Assembly (NCBI GenBank): GCA_002095075.2
Contig: LVCE01000003.1
Location: 62,001 to 126,000 of the forward strand
Length of the DNA stretch: 64,000 nt
DNA from: Francisella endosymbiont of Ornithodoros moubata
Lineage (GTDB): Bacteria; Pseudomonadota; Gammaproteobacteria; Francisellales; Francisellaceae
Direction of reading: 5' to 3'
Part shown: positions 8,358 to 18,332 of the stretch, one piece after another
Layout: every line of letters starts with the position of its first letter
Position numbering within the stretch: position 1 is the stretch's first letter
Made by a program: the position numbers and the translations under genes
Notes under the pieces: model-generated
Told to the model about the DNA's origin: nothing
Database searches by the model: none
The model's input: the letters and a program-made list of their open reading frames with translations, nothing else

Positions 8358-9278
8358 ATGCCATATCATCCAAGTTTAGCAGCATTATTAGATACCCCTG
8401 AAATCAGAAGAATCAAAAAGCTTGATTTAATAAAGCAGCGTGAAATTTTTACTAATCTTTCTATCAAACAGATTAAGCGTTTACAGCGCCCTGATATTAT
8501 AGAAGAAGATATCAAACTAGAGAATAATATTATCTTGAGGCATTATCAACCTAGGAAAGCTAGTGATAAAGCTATACTTTTTATCCATGGTGGTGGGTGG
8601 TGTTTAGGTTCAATAAATACTTATGATCATGTGTGTAGATATCTATGTGATCAAGGTAATTTAAATATCTTCTCGCTAGAATATGGTTTAGCTCCTGAAC
8701 AAAAATATCCAGCAGCAGTTGAACATGTTTTATATGCTTATGACTGGTTATATCAAAATAATAGCAAGTTTAATATAGCATTTGAAAATATTTTTGTTAT
8801 GGGTGATAGTGCTGGAGGCAATCTTGCAAGTATAATCTGTCATGAACGCCAAGAGAATATACCTAAAGCTCAAATTTTAGTCTACCCTGCTGTTGATATG
8901 TATACTAAGTATGATAGTAATAAAAAGTTTGATGAATATAAGTATCACTTAACTATGGAATGGTGTGAAATGTTTCTTAAGGCTTATTTAGGGGATGGAA
9001 TCTTATCAAAACCTAAAAAACTTAAACAGCCAAGTGTCTCACCGCTATTTTATCAAGCAACTAAACAACCAGATACATTAATTATAGCAGCTACTCATGA
9101 TATCTTAATAGATGGTATCTATGCTTATGAGAAAAAACTCAAGCAGCAAGGAACTCTAGTAGAAACTCATTACGATGATGAAATGTTCCATGGTTTTATG
9201 GGTATACTAGGCATAACTCCACTTGAAAACCCTAAAATAGCTTTAGATAAGGTAATTAAATTTATCAATCAAAGATAA
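8358..9278 (+). CDS. bioJ: Alpha/beta hydrolase, likely pimeloyl-ACP methyl ester esterase BioJ
   Basis: BioJ, described in Francisella, removes the methyl group from pimeloyl-ACP methyl ester and so replaces BioH at the end of pimelate synthesis. The 306 residues show a hormone-sensitive-lipase-type fold: oxyanion HGGGW (77-81), nucleophile elbow GDSAGG (Ser151), and a probable Asp248 (ATHDIL) and His278 (MFHGFMG) completing the triad. It has no signal peptide. It lies 12 bases behind folKP and close to bioA and bioBFCD, and no bioH is seen in the window. The BioJ name rests on this context and on recalled Francisella literature, not on an alignment. Confidence 0.8.
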   Translation: MPYHPSLAALLDTPEIRRIKKLDLIKQREIFTNLSIKQIKRLQRPDIIEEDIKLENNIILRHYQPRKASDKAILFIHGGGWCLGSINTYDHVCRYLCDQGNLNIFSLEYGLAPEQKYPAAVEHVLYAYDWLYQNNSKFNIAFENIFVMGDSAGGNLASIICHERQENIPKAQILVYPAVDMYTKYDSNKKFDEYKYHLTMEWCEMFLKAYLGDGILSKPKKLKQPSVSPLFYQATKQPDTLIIAATHDILIDGIYAYEKKLKQQGTLVETHYDDEMFHGFMGILGITPLENPKIALDKVIKFINQR

Positions 9279-9294
9279 TAATACTATTAAGATT

Positions 9295-9795
9295 ATGACT
9301 CCAATTTTTAAAACAGATAAAAAAGCTGGCGAAAGATCAGAACAATTTGTTAAAAGATTTAATCGACTACCTGCTTTTGTAGCAACTGGTGGTGAGATAG
9401 TTTTTGTATCAGATGACTTTCTTGAAGTACATCTAAAGTTTAATCTGACAAATAATACCAAAAACTATCATGGTACCGGCTTTGGTGGAGCAATATATTC
9501 TTCATTAGATCCAATCTACCCATTACAATTATGTAATATTCTTGGTGATGATTATGTTGTCTGGGATTTATCAGCAAATATTGACTATCTTAAGCCCATT
9601 ACCGATCATGTCTATGCAAGATTTCTATTATCTCAACAAACTATCACTAAGATAAAGCAAGATGTGGTAACAAAAAACAAATCTGTGATTAGCTTACCAG
9701 TTTGTTATGAAGATGCTGATAATAATATTTATGCTAAAGCAAATAAAACAATATATATAGCTGATAGAGAATACTTTAATAATAAACAGAAATAA
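9295..9795 (+). CDS. DUF4442 hot-dog fold thioesterase-like protein
   Basis: The 166-residue product has the hot-dog fold pattern of DUF4442 and related acyl-CoA thioesterases: a helix-rich start, FLEVHLKFNLTNNTKNYHGTGFGGAIYSS, where the GTGFGGAIYS segment forms the central helix, then VVWDLSANIDYLKPI and paired strands to the C-terminus. It is 16 bases downstream of bioJ and converges with bioA with a 6-base gap. No catalytic residue can be assigned. Its position suggests a role in acyl-ACP/CoA housekeeping for biotin synthesis, but this is only inference. It is intact while unrelated neighbours outside the block are not. Confidence 0.65.
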   Translation: MTPIFKTDKKAGERSEQFVKRFNRLPAFVATGGEIVFVSDDFLEVHLKFNLTNNTKNYHGTGFGGAIYSSLDPIYPLQLCNILGDDYVVWDLSANIDYLKPITDHVYARFLLSQQTITKIKQDVVTKNKSVISLPVCYEDADNNIYAKANKTIYIADREYFNNKQK

Positions 9796-9801
9796 TTTTT
9801 A

Positions 9802-11097
9802 CTAAAATTTTTTAAAAGCATTTATAATAGCTTGTTTGGTAATTTGCTTAAGTGAATCAATATCTTCTAATGTACTATTAAGTGGAGGTAACCAATAGAT
9901 TGTATTACCTAACAGTCTAAGTAATGCTCCTAACCGTATAGCTTCTCTATAGACATCAAAGCCAAATCTATCTTTTGTGACATCCAAATCAGCGGCAATT
10001 ATTCCACCAAGATTACGAATATTCTTGAAAATATTAATTTGACTATTTATTTCTAAAAATGCTGCCAACATATACGATTCTAATTTTGTAACATTAGCTA
10101 AAATATTTTGTTGTGCAAATATGTCTAAAACGCTATTTGCTGCGACTACGCCTAAGACATTACCACTATGAGTATGCGAATGTAAAAATGCCTCTGATAC
10201 TTTATCGTTATAAAACATATCATAGTAGTTATTTTTTGTTAGAGTAATACTAAAAGGTATCACCCCAGATGTTATGCCTTTTGAAATACATAAAAAATCA
10301 GGACTAATATCCAAATAATCTAAAGCAAATAATTTACCCAATCGCCCTACTCCAGTCATTATCTCATCAAAAATAATGTAGATATCATTATCTCTGCACC
10401 AATTACATAACTTGTTTAGATAATCTTTACTATACAACAGCATACCACCTGCACCTTGACAGATTGGCTCAACTATTAGAGCATTTATAGACTCCTTATG
10501 CTGCTCAAGATATTTTTTTGATTTTAACCAATGATTCTCAGCATTTAACCATAAAGGATCACTCTTGCCAGTAACATAAGGAATATTTTTTAGTTTAAAA
10601 CTATCAAATAATAACGCCTTATATGGTTCAGAATATAAACCACAATCACTGACACTCATAGTTGCTAAAGTCTCACCATGATATGAGTTTTCAATGGATA
10701 CAAAATTTATTTTATCTGATTGATGACGCAACTGTCTTAGATGTATAGCCATCTTTAGAGCAATTTCAACTGCAGATGAACCATCAGCAGCATATAAAGT
10801 TTTATCCATCGCTGTTAATTTGCATATTCTTTTACTAAAATGCTCAACTTCATCATTAGTTGTATTAGCAAAGATGGTATGCTCAAATTTATCAAGCTGC
10901 TGCTTTAAATTATCTATGATATATGGATGTCGGTGCCCTAATGATTTACACCACCAGCTAGATATAGCATCAAAAATTTTATGACCATCTTGAGTATATA
11001 AATAACTACCTTCGGTTTTATCAATGTGTAATGGTGGGACTTTTTCAAAGTCTTTCATTTGTGTGCATGGGTGCCAAATATTTGTACTATATTTCAT
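9802..11097 (-). CDS. bioA: Adenosylmethionine-8-amino-7-oxononanoate aminotransferase
   Basis: BioA transfers an amino group from S-adenosylmethionine to KAPA, giving DAPA in biotin synthesis. At 431 residues it has the usual length. Landmarks are the N-terminal WHPCTQM, SSWWCKSLGHRHP (47-59), YHGETLATMS (139-148), the PLP-binding aspartate in FDEIMTGVGR (243-252) and the Schiff-base Lys273 in ISKGITSG. It is divergent from bioBFCD, sharing a 90-base control region, and the left half of the putative BirA operator touches its start codon. Intact. Confidence 0.94.
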   Translation of the reverse strand: MKYSTNIWHPCTQMKDFEKVPPLHIDKTEGSYLYTQDGHKIFDAISSWWCKSLGHRHPYIIDNLKQQLDKFEHTIFANTTNDEVEHFSKRICKLTAMDKTLYAADGSSAVEIALKMAIHLRQLRHQSDKINFVSIENSYHGETLATMSVSDCGLYSEPYKALLFDSFKLKNIPYVTGKSDPLWLNAENHWLKSKKYLEQHKESINALIVEPICQGAGGMLLYSKDYLNKLCNWCRDNDIYIIFDEIMTGVGRLGKLFALDYLDISPDFLCISKGITSGVIPFSITLTKNNYYDMFYNDKVSEAFLHSHTHSGNVLGVVAANSVLDIFAQQNILANVTKLESYMLAAFLEINSQINIFKNIRNLGGIIAADLDVTKDRFGFDVYREAIRLGALLRLLGNTIYWLPPLNSTLEDIDSLKQITKQAIINAFKKF

Positions 11098-11163
11098 TGT
11101 AAACCTATTTGCTAGTTTAAAGTTGACATAAATTGTATAGAAGTTATAGAATACTTTACAATT
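11097..11163. promoter_or_regulatory. bioA-bioB divergent control region with BirA-type operator
   Basis: TTGTAAACC at 11097-11105 equals the left half of the enterobacterial BirA operator. Fifteen bases later, 11121-11129 (AGTTGACAT) matches 6 of 9 of the right half GGTTTACAA, which is the spacing known for BirA sites. The right half overlaps a good -35, TTGACA at 11123-11128, followed after 16 bases by TATAGA (11145-11150) as -10 for bioB. A second inverted repeat, 11131-11140 with 11154-11163 (9 of 10 matches, 13-base gap), straddles the -10. A repressor bound here would block bioB and cover the bioA start. Confidence 0.6.
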
Positions 11164-11187
11164 ACAAAATACACCTAAAAAATAAAA

Positions 11188-12129
11188 ATGAGTTTACAAC
11201 AAATCAAAGAAATTTATACTAGACCATTAACAGAACTTATTCTAAAAGCTCTAGAAACCCATAATAAAAATTTTGGTAATGATATAGAACTTTGTTCATT
11301 AAAGAGTATAAAAACTGGTGCATGTCCTGAAGATTGTAAATATTGCCCTCAAAGTGGTCATTATAATACTAATGTTGAGAAGCATAGTCTGCTTGATATT
11401 GAAACTATTCTAGCTGAAGCAAGACAAGCTAAAAATAGTGGTTCAAAAAGATTTTGTATGGGTGCAGCTTGGAAAAATGTTCCTAAAAAAGATTTTGATA
11501 AGATTGCAGATATTATTAGCGAAGTAAAGAAACTTGGTTTAGAAACATGTGTAACTCTCGGAAGTATCAACGCTGATGAGGCAACCAAGCTAAAGCAAGC
11601 AGGACTAGATTATTATAATCATAACCTTGATACTTCAAGAGATTTTTATCCTGAAATAATTACCACACGCAAATTTGATGAAAGAATTGAAACTATAAGA
11701 AATATTGCCAACGCTGATATAAATGTCTGTTGTGGTGGTATTTTAGGCATGGGTGAATCTTTAGATGATAGATTTAATTTATTGCTAGAGTTATTACAAC
11801 TACCTTCACCACCTAAAAGTATTCCTATAAATACCTTAATACCTGTCAGAGGAACTCCTCTAGGAGATAGATACACTGAAGCTCAAATTGACAGCTTTGA
11901 ATTAGTAAGATTCATCGCAACTACAAGGATACTTTTTCCACAAGCACGCTTAAGATTATCAGCCGGTAGAGAAAATATGTCTATGGAAACTCAAACTCTA
12001 TGCTTTCTTGCTGGTGTCAACTCAATATTTTATGGCAATAAACTACTAACAGAAAATAATGCTACTGTTAATTCTGATAACTTTTTATTAACTAAACTTG
12101 GCTTAGAATCTAATACTGAATTATGCTAA
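11188..12129 (+). CDS. bioB: Biotin synthase
   Basis: BioB inserts sulfur into dethiobiotin using a radical-SAM [4Fe-4S] cluster and a sacrificial [2Fe-2S] cluster. The 313 residues carry the cluster motif at Cys46, Cys50 and Cys53 ([10 protein letters not shown]), the following [46 protein letters not shown] and the arginine-bearing RLRLSAGRE for the second cluster. It opens bioBFCD and overlaps bioF by 7 bases. Its promoter lies in the bioA-bioB gap. All expected residues are present. Confidence 0.95.
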   Translation: MSLQQIKEIYTRPLTELILKALETHNKNFGNDIELCSLKSIKTGACPEDCKYCPQSGHYNTNVEKHSLLDIETILAEARQAKNSGSKRFCMGAAWKNVPKKDFDKIADIISEVKKLGLETCVTLGSINADEATKLKQAGLDYYNHNLDTSRDFYPEIITTRKFDERIETIRNIANADINVCCGGILGMGESLDDRFNLLLELLQLPSPPKSIPINTLIPVRGTPLGDRYTEAQIDSFELVRFIATTRILFPQARLRLSAGRENMSMETQTLCFLAGVNSIFYGNKLLTENNATVNSDNFLLTKLGLESNTELC

Positions 12130-13250
12130 ATTTACAAGATAAATATATCCAATATCAAAAAGATAATTTATTAAGAGAGTTAACTACTTTTATAAAAGAT
12201 GACTCTATTATAGATTTTACAACTAGTGATTACCTTAACTTATCTACAGCTAATAATCTAAAAGAAGCAATAATCACTGGATTTGATAAATATGGTTTCG
12301 GTAGTAAAGGATCTAATATCGTCTGTGGCTATACCAATGAGACCCAACAATTTGAGCAAGAGTTTGCAAATTTTGTTAACTATCCTAGAGCTATATTTTT
12401 TAGCTCAGGTTTTATGGCAAACTTAGCTATCTATTCAACATTGTTTAGTAAATATGACACAATATTTGCAGATAAATATATCCATGCTTCTATTATTGAT
12501 GGTATCAAACTTTCACAAGCAAAACTTAAAAGATATCAACATCAGCAATTAAATCAGTTAAAAGATATTTATGATGATAAAAGTTTTGTAACTACAGAGG
12601 GAGTTTTTAGTACCTCAGGGACAATTACTCAATTAGATAAACTAATAAAAATTACTACTGATAAACTAATAGTTGATGAAGCACATAGCTTTGGTGTTTT
12701 AGGTAAAAATGGTAGAGGTGCTATTAATAAATATCAATTAAGTTATAAAAACTGCCCTATTAGTGTTTTTCCTTTAGGTAAAGCATTTGGTGGAGTTGGT
12801 GCTGTAGTCTGTACTACTCAGACAATCGCTGACTATCTAATCCAATTTGCTCGTAACTATATTTATACCACGGCACTACCACCACTAATATTAAAAGCAG
12901 CGATTTTACAATTAGAAAATCTAGCTAATGCTGATGTTAATAGAACTAAACTCTACCAGAATGTCAAATTTTTTAACGAATTATGTGATGCAAAAAATCT
13001 TAAACTAGTATCTAAAGATTTCTCTGCTATTAGAAGCATATCTATAAATGATGCTAATTTAGTAATACAGCTAAAAAATAAACTCTATCAAAAGAAAATA
13101 GTAGTATCTTGTTTTAGATACCCTACTGTTCCTAAAAATCAAGCAATATTAAGATTTTCACTTCATAGTAGTAATACTTTTGATGAGATTCAACAAGCTT
13201 TAGAAATTATCTCAAAAGAGGTTCATCATGAATATATACGATCAAGTTAA
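12123..13250 (+). CDS. bioF: 8-amino-7-oxononanoate synthase
   Basis: BioF condenses pimeloyl-ACP/CoA with alanine to form KAPA. The 375-residue product is a PLP alpha-oxoamine synthase: TSDYLNLS at the start, [20 protein letters not shown], the PLP-stacking [10 protein letters not shown] (185-194) and Schiff-base Lys220 in FPLGKAFGG. The KAPA-synthase glycine loop is GSKGSN rather than GSGGSR, a small divergence. It overlaps bioB by 7 bases and bioC by 23 bases, so translation is probably coupled. Confidence 0.93.
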   Translation: MLNLQDKYIQYQKDNLLRELTTFIKDDSIIDFTTSDYLNLSTANNLKEAIITGFDKYGFGSKGSNIVCGYTNETQQFEQEFANFVNYPRAIFFSSGFMANLAIYSTLFSKYDTIFADKYIHASIIDGIKLSQAKLKRYQHQQLNQLKDIYDDKSFVTTEGVFSTSGTITQLDKLIKITTDKLIVDEAHSFGVLGKNGRGAINKYQLSYKNCPISVFPLGKAFGGVGAVVCTTQTIADYLIQFARNYIYTTALPPLILKAAILQLENLANADVNRTKLYQNVKFFNELCDAKNLKLVSKDFSAIRSISINDANLVIQLKNKLYQKKIVVSCFRYPTVPKNQAILRFSLHSSNTFDEIQQALEIISKEVHHEYIRSS

Positions 13251-13965
13251 AAGTAACTTTTCAAAAGCTTGCGAATACTCTAAAAATTCTACGACCCAAA
13301 ATCAGGTTCGCCAGTTACTTTTAGCACAAACAATTAAGCACTCAAAGTTAGTTAATTATAACCATACCGATACAATTCTAAATTTGGGCGTGCGTGATTT
13401 TTCTGAACCATTAGAATTAAGTAAAATTTTTTGCGCTAATAAAATTGATGTTTGTGATATCGTATTACCTAAAAGTTCAACTAATATCGATAACATAAAT
13501 ACTTTTAAGCTTAATTTTGATAAAGATTTAGAGCTGATTAGTGATAATTATGACTTAGTCTTTTCAAATATGTCATTTCAATGGAGCCAAAATCTTAAGC
13601 TACTGATTAAAAATATCTCAAGCAAATTAAACAATCGTGCCATTCTCGCATTTAGTACTGTTCTTGATAATAACTTCCATCAAATAAAAGATATTTTGAG
13701 AATAAACAAAATGCACAATATTAATGATATTTTAGATTTTATCAAAAATGCTAAACTAAAATGTTTGTATCAGCAAGATTTATATTTAGATATTAATTTT
13801 AACAATTTTGGCGAGTTAGCCAAACATTTAAAATCTACTGGTGTTAATACTTATATCGGTGACAAAAATAAGCAGAATTATAAAAGTATAAAAAAACTCT
13901 GCTTAAGTCCAAATCAGTTTAACCTTAGTTATCATGTTGGGATATTTATCTGTTTTAAGGAGTAG
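13228..13965 (+). CDS. bioC: Malonyl-ACP O-methyltransferase BioC, divergent SAM motif
   Basis: BioC methylates the free carboxyl of malonyl-ACP so the fatty acid enzymes can build pimelate; BioJ later removes the methyl. The 245 residues show the BioC-type N-terminus ([17 protein letters not shown]) and SNMSFQWSQNL (113-123), the equivalent of ANLALQW..DL. The usual SAM loop LD.GCG.G is absent: residues 51-57 read LNLGVRD. The frame is open and the gene overlaps bioF by 23 bases and precedes bioD by 6 bases, so it looks translated. Whether the weak loop is a normal Francisella trait or an early loss cannot be told here. Confidence 0.82.
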   Translation: MNIYDQVKSNFSKACEYSKNSTTQNQVRQLLLAQTIKHSKLVNYNHTDTILNLGVRDFSEPLELSKIFCANKIDVCDIVLPKSSTNIDNINTFKLNFDKDLELISDNYDLVFSNMSFQWSQNLKLLIKNISSKLNNRAILAFSTVLDNNFHQIKDILRINKMHNINDILDFIKNAKLKCLYQQDLYLDINFNNFGELAKHLKSTGVNTYIGDKNKQNYKSIKKLCLSPNQFNLSYHVGIFICFKE

Positions 13966-13971
13966 TAATTT

Positions 13972-14649
13972 ATGAAAAAATTTTTTATTATTGGTACAGG
14001 TACAGAAGTAGGCAAAACTTACATCGCAACTAAGCTTATCAAAGCCTATGAGTCACAGCATATCAAATCACTTTGTTTAAAACCTGTAGCATCTGGTAAA
14101 AGTCAATTTTCGAACCTTTGTGAAGATGTAGAAAATATCTTAAAAGCTTATGATAATAAATTTTCAGCACAAAAAATAAACTTCATATCATTTGAACAAG
14201 CTGTTGCTCCTCACATAATCGCAGCAAAAATGGGGACAGATATTTCTATTGCTAAACTTAAGCAGTTTATTGAGGATAAATATAATAACGATCTAGATAT
14301 TATCCTTATTGAGGCTACTGGTGGGCTACTAACTCCATATTCAAATCAACTAACTCAACTTGATTTGATAAAGGCACTTCAAATACCAGTAATACTTGTA
14401 TCAGCTATCAAAGTTGGTTGTATTAATCATACTCTACTGACAATTAATGAGCTTAATAGACACAATATCAGACTAGCAGCTTGGATAGCTAATTGTAGTA
14501 CCAAGAACATTGAATTTATCGATGAGCAAATAAAAACCATAGAAGAATTATCAAAGCATAAGTGTAGTGTAAAAATAGCACAAAATACTGACTATTTAAA
14601 TTTTATAGAATTAGCTAATATGCTGATATCTCCTGACGAAAATGAGTGA
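13972..14649 (+). CDS. bioD: Dethiobiotin synthetase
   Basis: BioD closes the ureido ring of DAPA using CO2 and ATP. The 225-residue product has the P-loop GTGTEVGKT (8-16), the substrate lysine in LKPVASG (38), an [10 protein letters not shown] motif near residue 115 that holds the magnesium Glu, and a C-terminal nucleotide pocket. It is the last gene of bioBFCD. Its 3' end overlaps the 3' end of the convergent birA relic, so the stop region is shared by both strands. Intact. Confidence 0.94.
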   Translation: MKKFFIIGTGTEVGKTYIATKLIKAYESQHIKSLCLKPVASGKSQFSNLCEDVENILKAYDNKFSAQKINFISFEQAVAPHIIAAKMGTDISIAKLKQFIEDKYNNDLDIILIEATGGLLTPYSNQLTQLDLIKALQIPVILVSAIKVGCINHTLLTINELNRHNIRLAAWIANCSTKNIEFIDEQIKTIEELSKHKCSVKIAQNTDYLNFIELANMLISPDENE

Positions 14650-15522
14650 CTTCCTTGTTGATTCTCAACAATTATCTCTCCATGCTGAGACAAACCTAGA
14701 TATTTACAATTATCAAAGTTTTTATCGGCTAACCTTTATTTTCAAACTCTTCTTTAAAATAACAAAAACCCTCTTGAGTAAAGATAGTTAAATCTTTTTT
14801 GATAGCTTTTATTAGTTGTATGAGTAAATTAGTCCTATTAGCATGTTTTTGAGATTCTAGCTTTATTGAAGTCCAGTTTTTAGAAATTTCTTGATTATGT
14901 TGCATATTGACATTTATACCAAAACCTATAAATAATTTAGCTCTATCATTTACCTCTGCTGAGATATTTATAATCACTCCAGCTATTTTTTTATCATTGA
15001 TAAAAATATCATTTGGCCATTTTAATTTAGCATTTAAATCAAGTCTTTTTAATATTTTAGCTATACTCATCGCAACAACCAAAGATAATCCATTTAACTT
15101 TAATATATCTAGTTCAACCACCTCAAGTAAAGTACAGTAAATATTCTTACCAAATGGTGAAATCCACTTTCGATTAAAACGTCCAAAACCATCTGTTTGA
15201 AATTCTGAGATAAAAATCGTATTATCACAAAAATTATTTTGGTTCTCAATTGCGTATTTTGATGTTGAATCTACAGAGCAAAAATATTTTATGTTTTTAA
15301 AAGCCTTGGCTAAATCATCTACTTTTATTAGATCTAATCTTTCTTCTAATAGATAACCAACTCTTGAGTTAGATGATACTATTATTTAATAGTTGGCTTT
15401 AAGTGTTTTGATATTTTTTGAAATAGCTGCTCTAGATATACCTAACTTTTGGGCAATACTTACCACTTACATATTTTTTTATCATTTAAAAAGTTTAATA
15501 TTTGTCGCTGAGTTTTATTCAT
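14592..15522 (-). pseudogene. birA: Biotin protein ligase / bio repressor BirA, broken
   Basis: BirA attaches biotin to carrier proteins and, with its N-terminal HTH, represses bio genes. Pieces in order are MNKTQRQILNFLNDKK, the HTH QKLGISRAAISKNIKTL after a frame change, then NGLSLVVAMSIAKILK, LKWPNDIFINDKKIAGVIIN and FIGFGINVNM of the catalytic core. The C-terminal domain (LGLSQHGEIIVENQ, SSGDISI) follows in yet another frame, ending at 14592. At least three lesions are needed: a stop/frameshift in the HTH, one near 15121-15370, and one near 14730. The biotin loop GRG.R.W was not found intact. Overlap with bioD is tail to tail. A separate ligase must biotinylate proteins elsewhere. Confidence 0.88.
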
Positions 15523-15546
15523 TTAATCTTACTCTTTTAACAATAT

Positions 15547-16426
15547 TTATAAATTGCTAAATCTATCTAAATAAACAGCAGCAGCAATAAAAACTTGGAA
15601 ATCTCCTTCAGTTCTGACCCCTCTATTTTAATTTTTTTTAGCTGACTGAGTAAAGGCAAATGTTTTAATCTCATCCTACATTGTTGCTTCAAAATATTCT
15701 CTTGCTGATATTACTGACCCAGCTATTATATAACTTTGGGATCTATAGTGTACATTATAGACTTTATTACTACTCCTAGATGTTTACCAAATTGTTTATA
15801 GATTTCGATGGCATCTTCATCGTTATTCTTTGCTATATTAAGAATCTCTTCACTTTTAATACCAATTTTCTTTATAAAAAACTGTCCACTACAATAATCC
15901 TCTAAAATTCCGTCTAAATATGGCAACATCCCAAATTCTCCTGCACCACAATTAGAGTCTCTGAACAAAGAGCCTTTATTTATAATTCCTCCACCAATAC
16001 TAGTACCTATTGTAATACCGACAAAATTTTCATATTGTTTATCTTTGCCATACAGTCTTTGTCCAATAGCAAAACAATTTGCATCATTATCTATAAAAAC
16101 CAGCACTTTAAACTCTTTTTCTAGTATTTCTTTTAAAGGAATTTCTTACCATGATTTGATATTTTGAACATCGTATACTATACCTTTTTCTCGATCTGCT
16201 ACACCAGGAATTCCAATCCTAATACCTTCAATTTCTGATGTAAAAACTTTTGCTATTGTTTGTTTGATTACATCTATAACTAATTGGGCATTATGTTCTG
16301 TATATACATGGATTTTACTCAAAAAAGAATCTAATAGATCACCTTGTACTCCGCCAGCATTTACTTTAGTACCATCAATATCGACACCTATTATTATCTT
16401 ATTCTTGACTTGAGTTTTTTAATCAT
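15547..16426 (-). pseudogene. ROK family sugar kinase, broken
   Basis: ROK kinases phosphorylate glucose or related sugars. The readable order is IGVDIDGTKVNAGGVQGD (ATP-binding DGTK), EGIRIGIPGVADREKGIVYD, a stop after QNIKSW, LVFIDNDANCFAIGQ with the catalytic Asp, VGITIGTSIGGGIINKG, and a C-terminus in other frames (IIAGSVISAREYF, ending at 15547). The zinc-binding GH.CxCGxxGC segment is degenerate (GMLPYLDGILEDYCSG). A frameshift right after the start, a nonsense codon near 16147 and two late breaks inactivate it. It sits 10 bases from a broken sugar carrier, an obvious former operon. Confidence 0.8.
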
Positions 16427-16436
16427 GTTATTTCGC

Positions 16437-17627
16437 TTATTTAGTAAATAAATCTTTTAATTTTATTATTTTATTATCAACTAACTTATTTGCTGTCATC
16501 ACAACGTATAAGATATATATTATAGTTAGATGAACAAAATACATATCAACTTTTAAACCTAAAATATCTCCTATATTACCTAAGATTAATAGCACTATAG
16601 CTCCACCAATTATTCCGGTACAAAATATTCCAGATACTGTTCCATGATCAAACTCTAAAGAATTCATGCCCAACGAGAAAACATCACCATACATGATTGA
16701 TGTCAGAAAACCACAAGCAGGGAAGAATACTAAAGCCATAGTACCTGATCCAAACAATGCTAAAGATAAAGATATTAACTGTAAAATTATAAATATTTTT
16801 AAAATACTTTTGACATTATATAACTTTAATAAAACTATATCTAGAATACCACCTCTACACACTGTATAATCCAAAATGGCACTACGGTAGTATTACCCAC
16901 CATTTCGGTATTGAAACTATGATAGTCATTCAATAACTTAGAAATCCAAGCATTAACTCCTTGTTCTTGACCAACATATGCAAATATCGCTAAAAATATA
17001 TTAGATACAACTTTATTTTTTTAAAAGACTTAATACCATAGAGAAACCTTCATGCTTTTCATCTTCTTTTAACTCAACTTTTGGAAACTTAATTAAGCTA
17101 ATAAATAATACCAATAAAAACATCACTATTGCATTAAACCAATATATTGCAACCCAACTAACATAAATAATAAGGTAATTACTATCACCATAATAAGGAA
17201 GATTCATTACTAAATAAGACAAAACAAATGGACTAACAAATTATACTCCACCAAAGAATACTTGTTGTAGTACTGAAAAAATGAATAATTCTCCTCTCTA
17301 CCAGCAACTCTTAATAAAGGCCAAAAGCTACTTGTAATATCGCCTCAGCTGTATCAACTGTAAATAAACTTATAATATAAGTAAGATAACTAACCTTAAG
17401 GCAAAATAAGATAGAGCCAAGTGAGTCTAATAAAAAAGCAAATAGAATCTATTTTCTTAGGGCCATATTTTCTAACATATAATCAAGCAGGTATTGAAAT
17501 AATATATGCTATAAAGAATGTAAAAGGCAAAATCCCAGCTTGAGAAAGTGACAAATTTAGATCTTTTGTAGATCATGAATTATAGGCCTTAAAATATTAC
17601 AACAGATACTATCAGGTATTTTTTCAT
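16437..17627 (-). pseudogene. Sugar MFS (FHS/FucP-like) transporter, broken
   Basis: The C-terminal 145 residues are one open frame with four to five hydrophobic helices, including GGILDIVLLKLYNVKS and FFPACGFLTSIMYGDVFSLG, a pattern seen in FucP/GluP sugar-proton symporters (P.FP.IF.LG). Upstream pieces read LSLSQAGILPFTFFIAYIIS, IPA, then a stop, then LYVRKYGPKK. Multiple stops and frame changes spread across 16870-17630. With the adjacent ROK kinase it once formed a sugar uptake and phosphorylation unit. The start codon is probably ATG at 17625-17627. Confidence 0.7.
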
Positions 17628-17780
17628 ACAATTCACCTTAAAATTTACTAAATTAACAACATAATCTAAAGCTGCTAATCAGCCATGTGTACATCACACT
17701 TTAGAATAGCTAGTAGCCTTAATTATCACTATAATACATAAACAAAATTTATGCTATTCTAGATAGTTCTTTTTTAACAA

Positions 17781-18332
17781 AAAATATAATAATGGTTTTA
17801 GCTGCTTTAATGAAGCTGGACAACTTATTGAGGTTGGATATGGAGGTAAAAAAGCTTATATTCACTCGCATATAATGCTGTTAGACAATTTACCATCTAT
17901 TGCCACAGGTCGTGATATTTGGGATTTTCCAAAAAAATATGCTCACCCTACTATAACTGTAGATTCTGATACATTATTAGGCACAGTCAAATATAATAGT
18001 GTAGATGTTGCATTTGGTACTATGGAATATAAATATCAAGAGCTTGATAAACAAGCTATTAAAAAAGCTTTAGAAGAAACACCAAACTTTTTACTTAAAA
18101 CAATACACGTTAATAGTAAAGATGTAAGTATCTGTCAACTTGTCAAATATACCATATCAAAGATATAACAGTTAAAAGTGCTTGGACTGATCCTGTTGAT
18201 TTATAAGTAGTATTAAATCATGTTCAAGCTGCACTGCATTATTTACTAGTTATAGAAATTGCCAAAGGCTCTCATTTTATCGCAGATGTGACTCTTAGTT
18301 TCGGTGAAGTAGTATTTGATTATCTTAAATAA
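17781..18332 (+). pseudogene. Acetoacetate decarboxylase family, broken
   Basis: Acetoacetate decarboxylase makes acetone and CO2 via a lysine Schiff base. Visible pieces are GQLIEVGYGGKKAYIHSHIM, LDNLPSIATGRDIWDFPKKY, where the GRE..GFPKK-like string matches the family, TLLGTVKY, and after breaks HVQAALHYLLVIEI to a stop at 18330-18332. The N-terminal 60 or so residues are missing, and stops at about 18167 and 18204 interrupt the rest. The next relic is a 3-hydroxybutyrate dehydrogenase, so the pair once handled acetoacetate. Confidence 0.7.
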
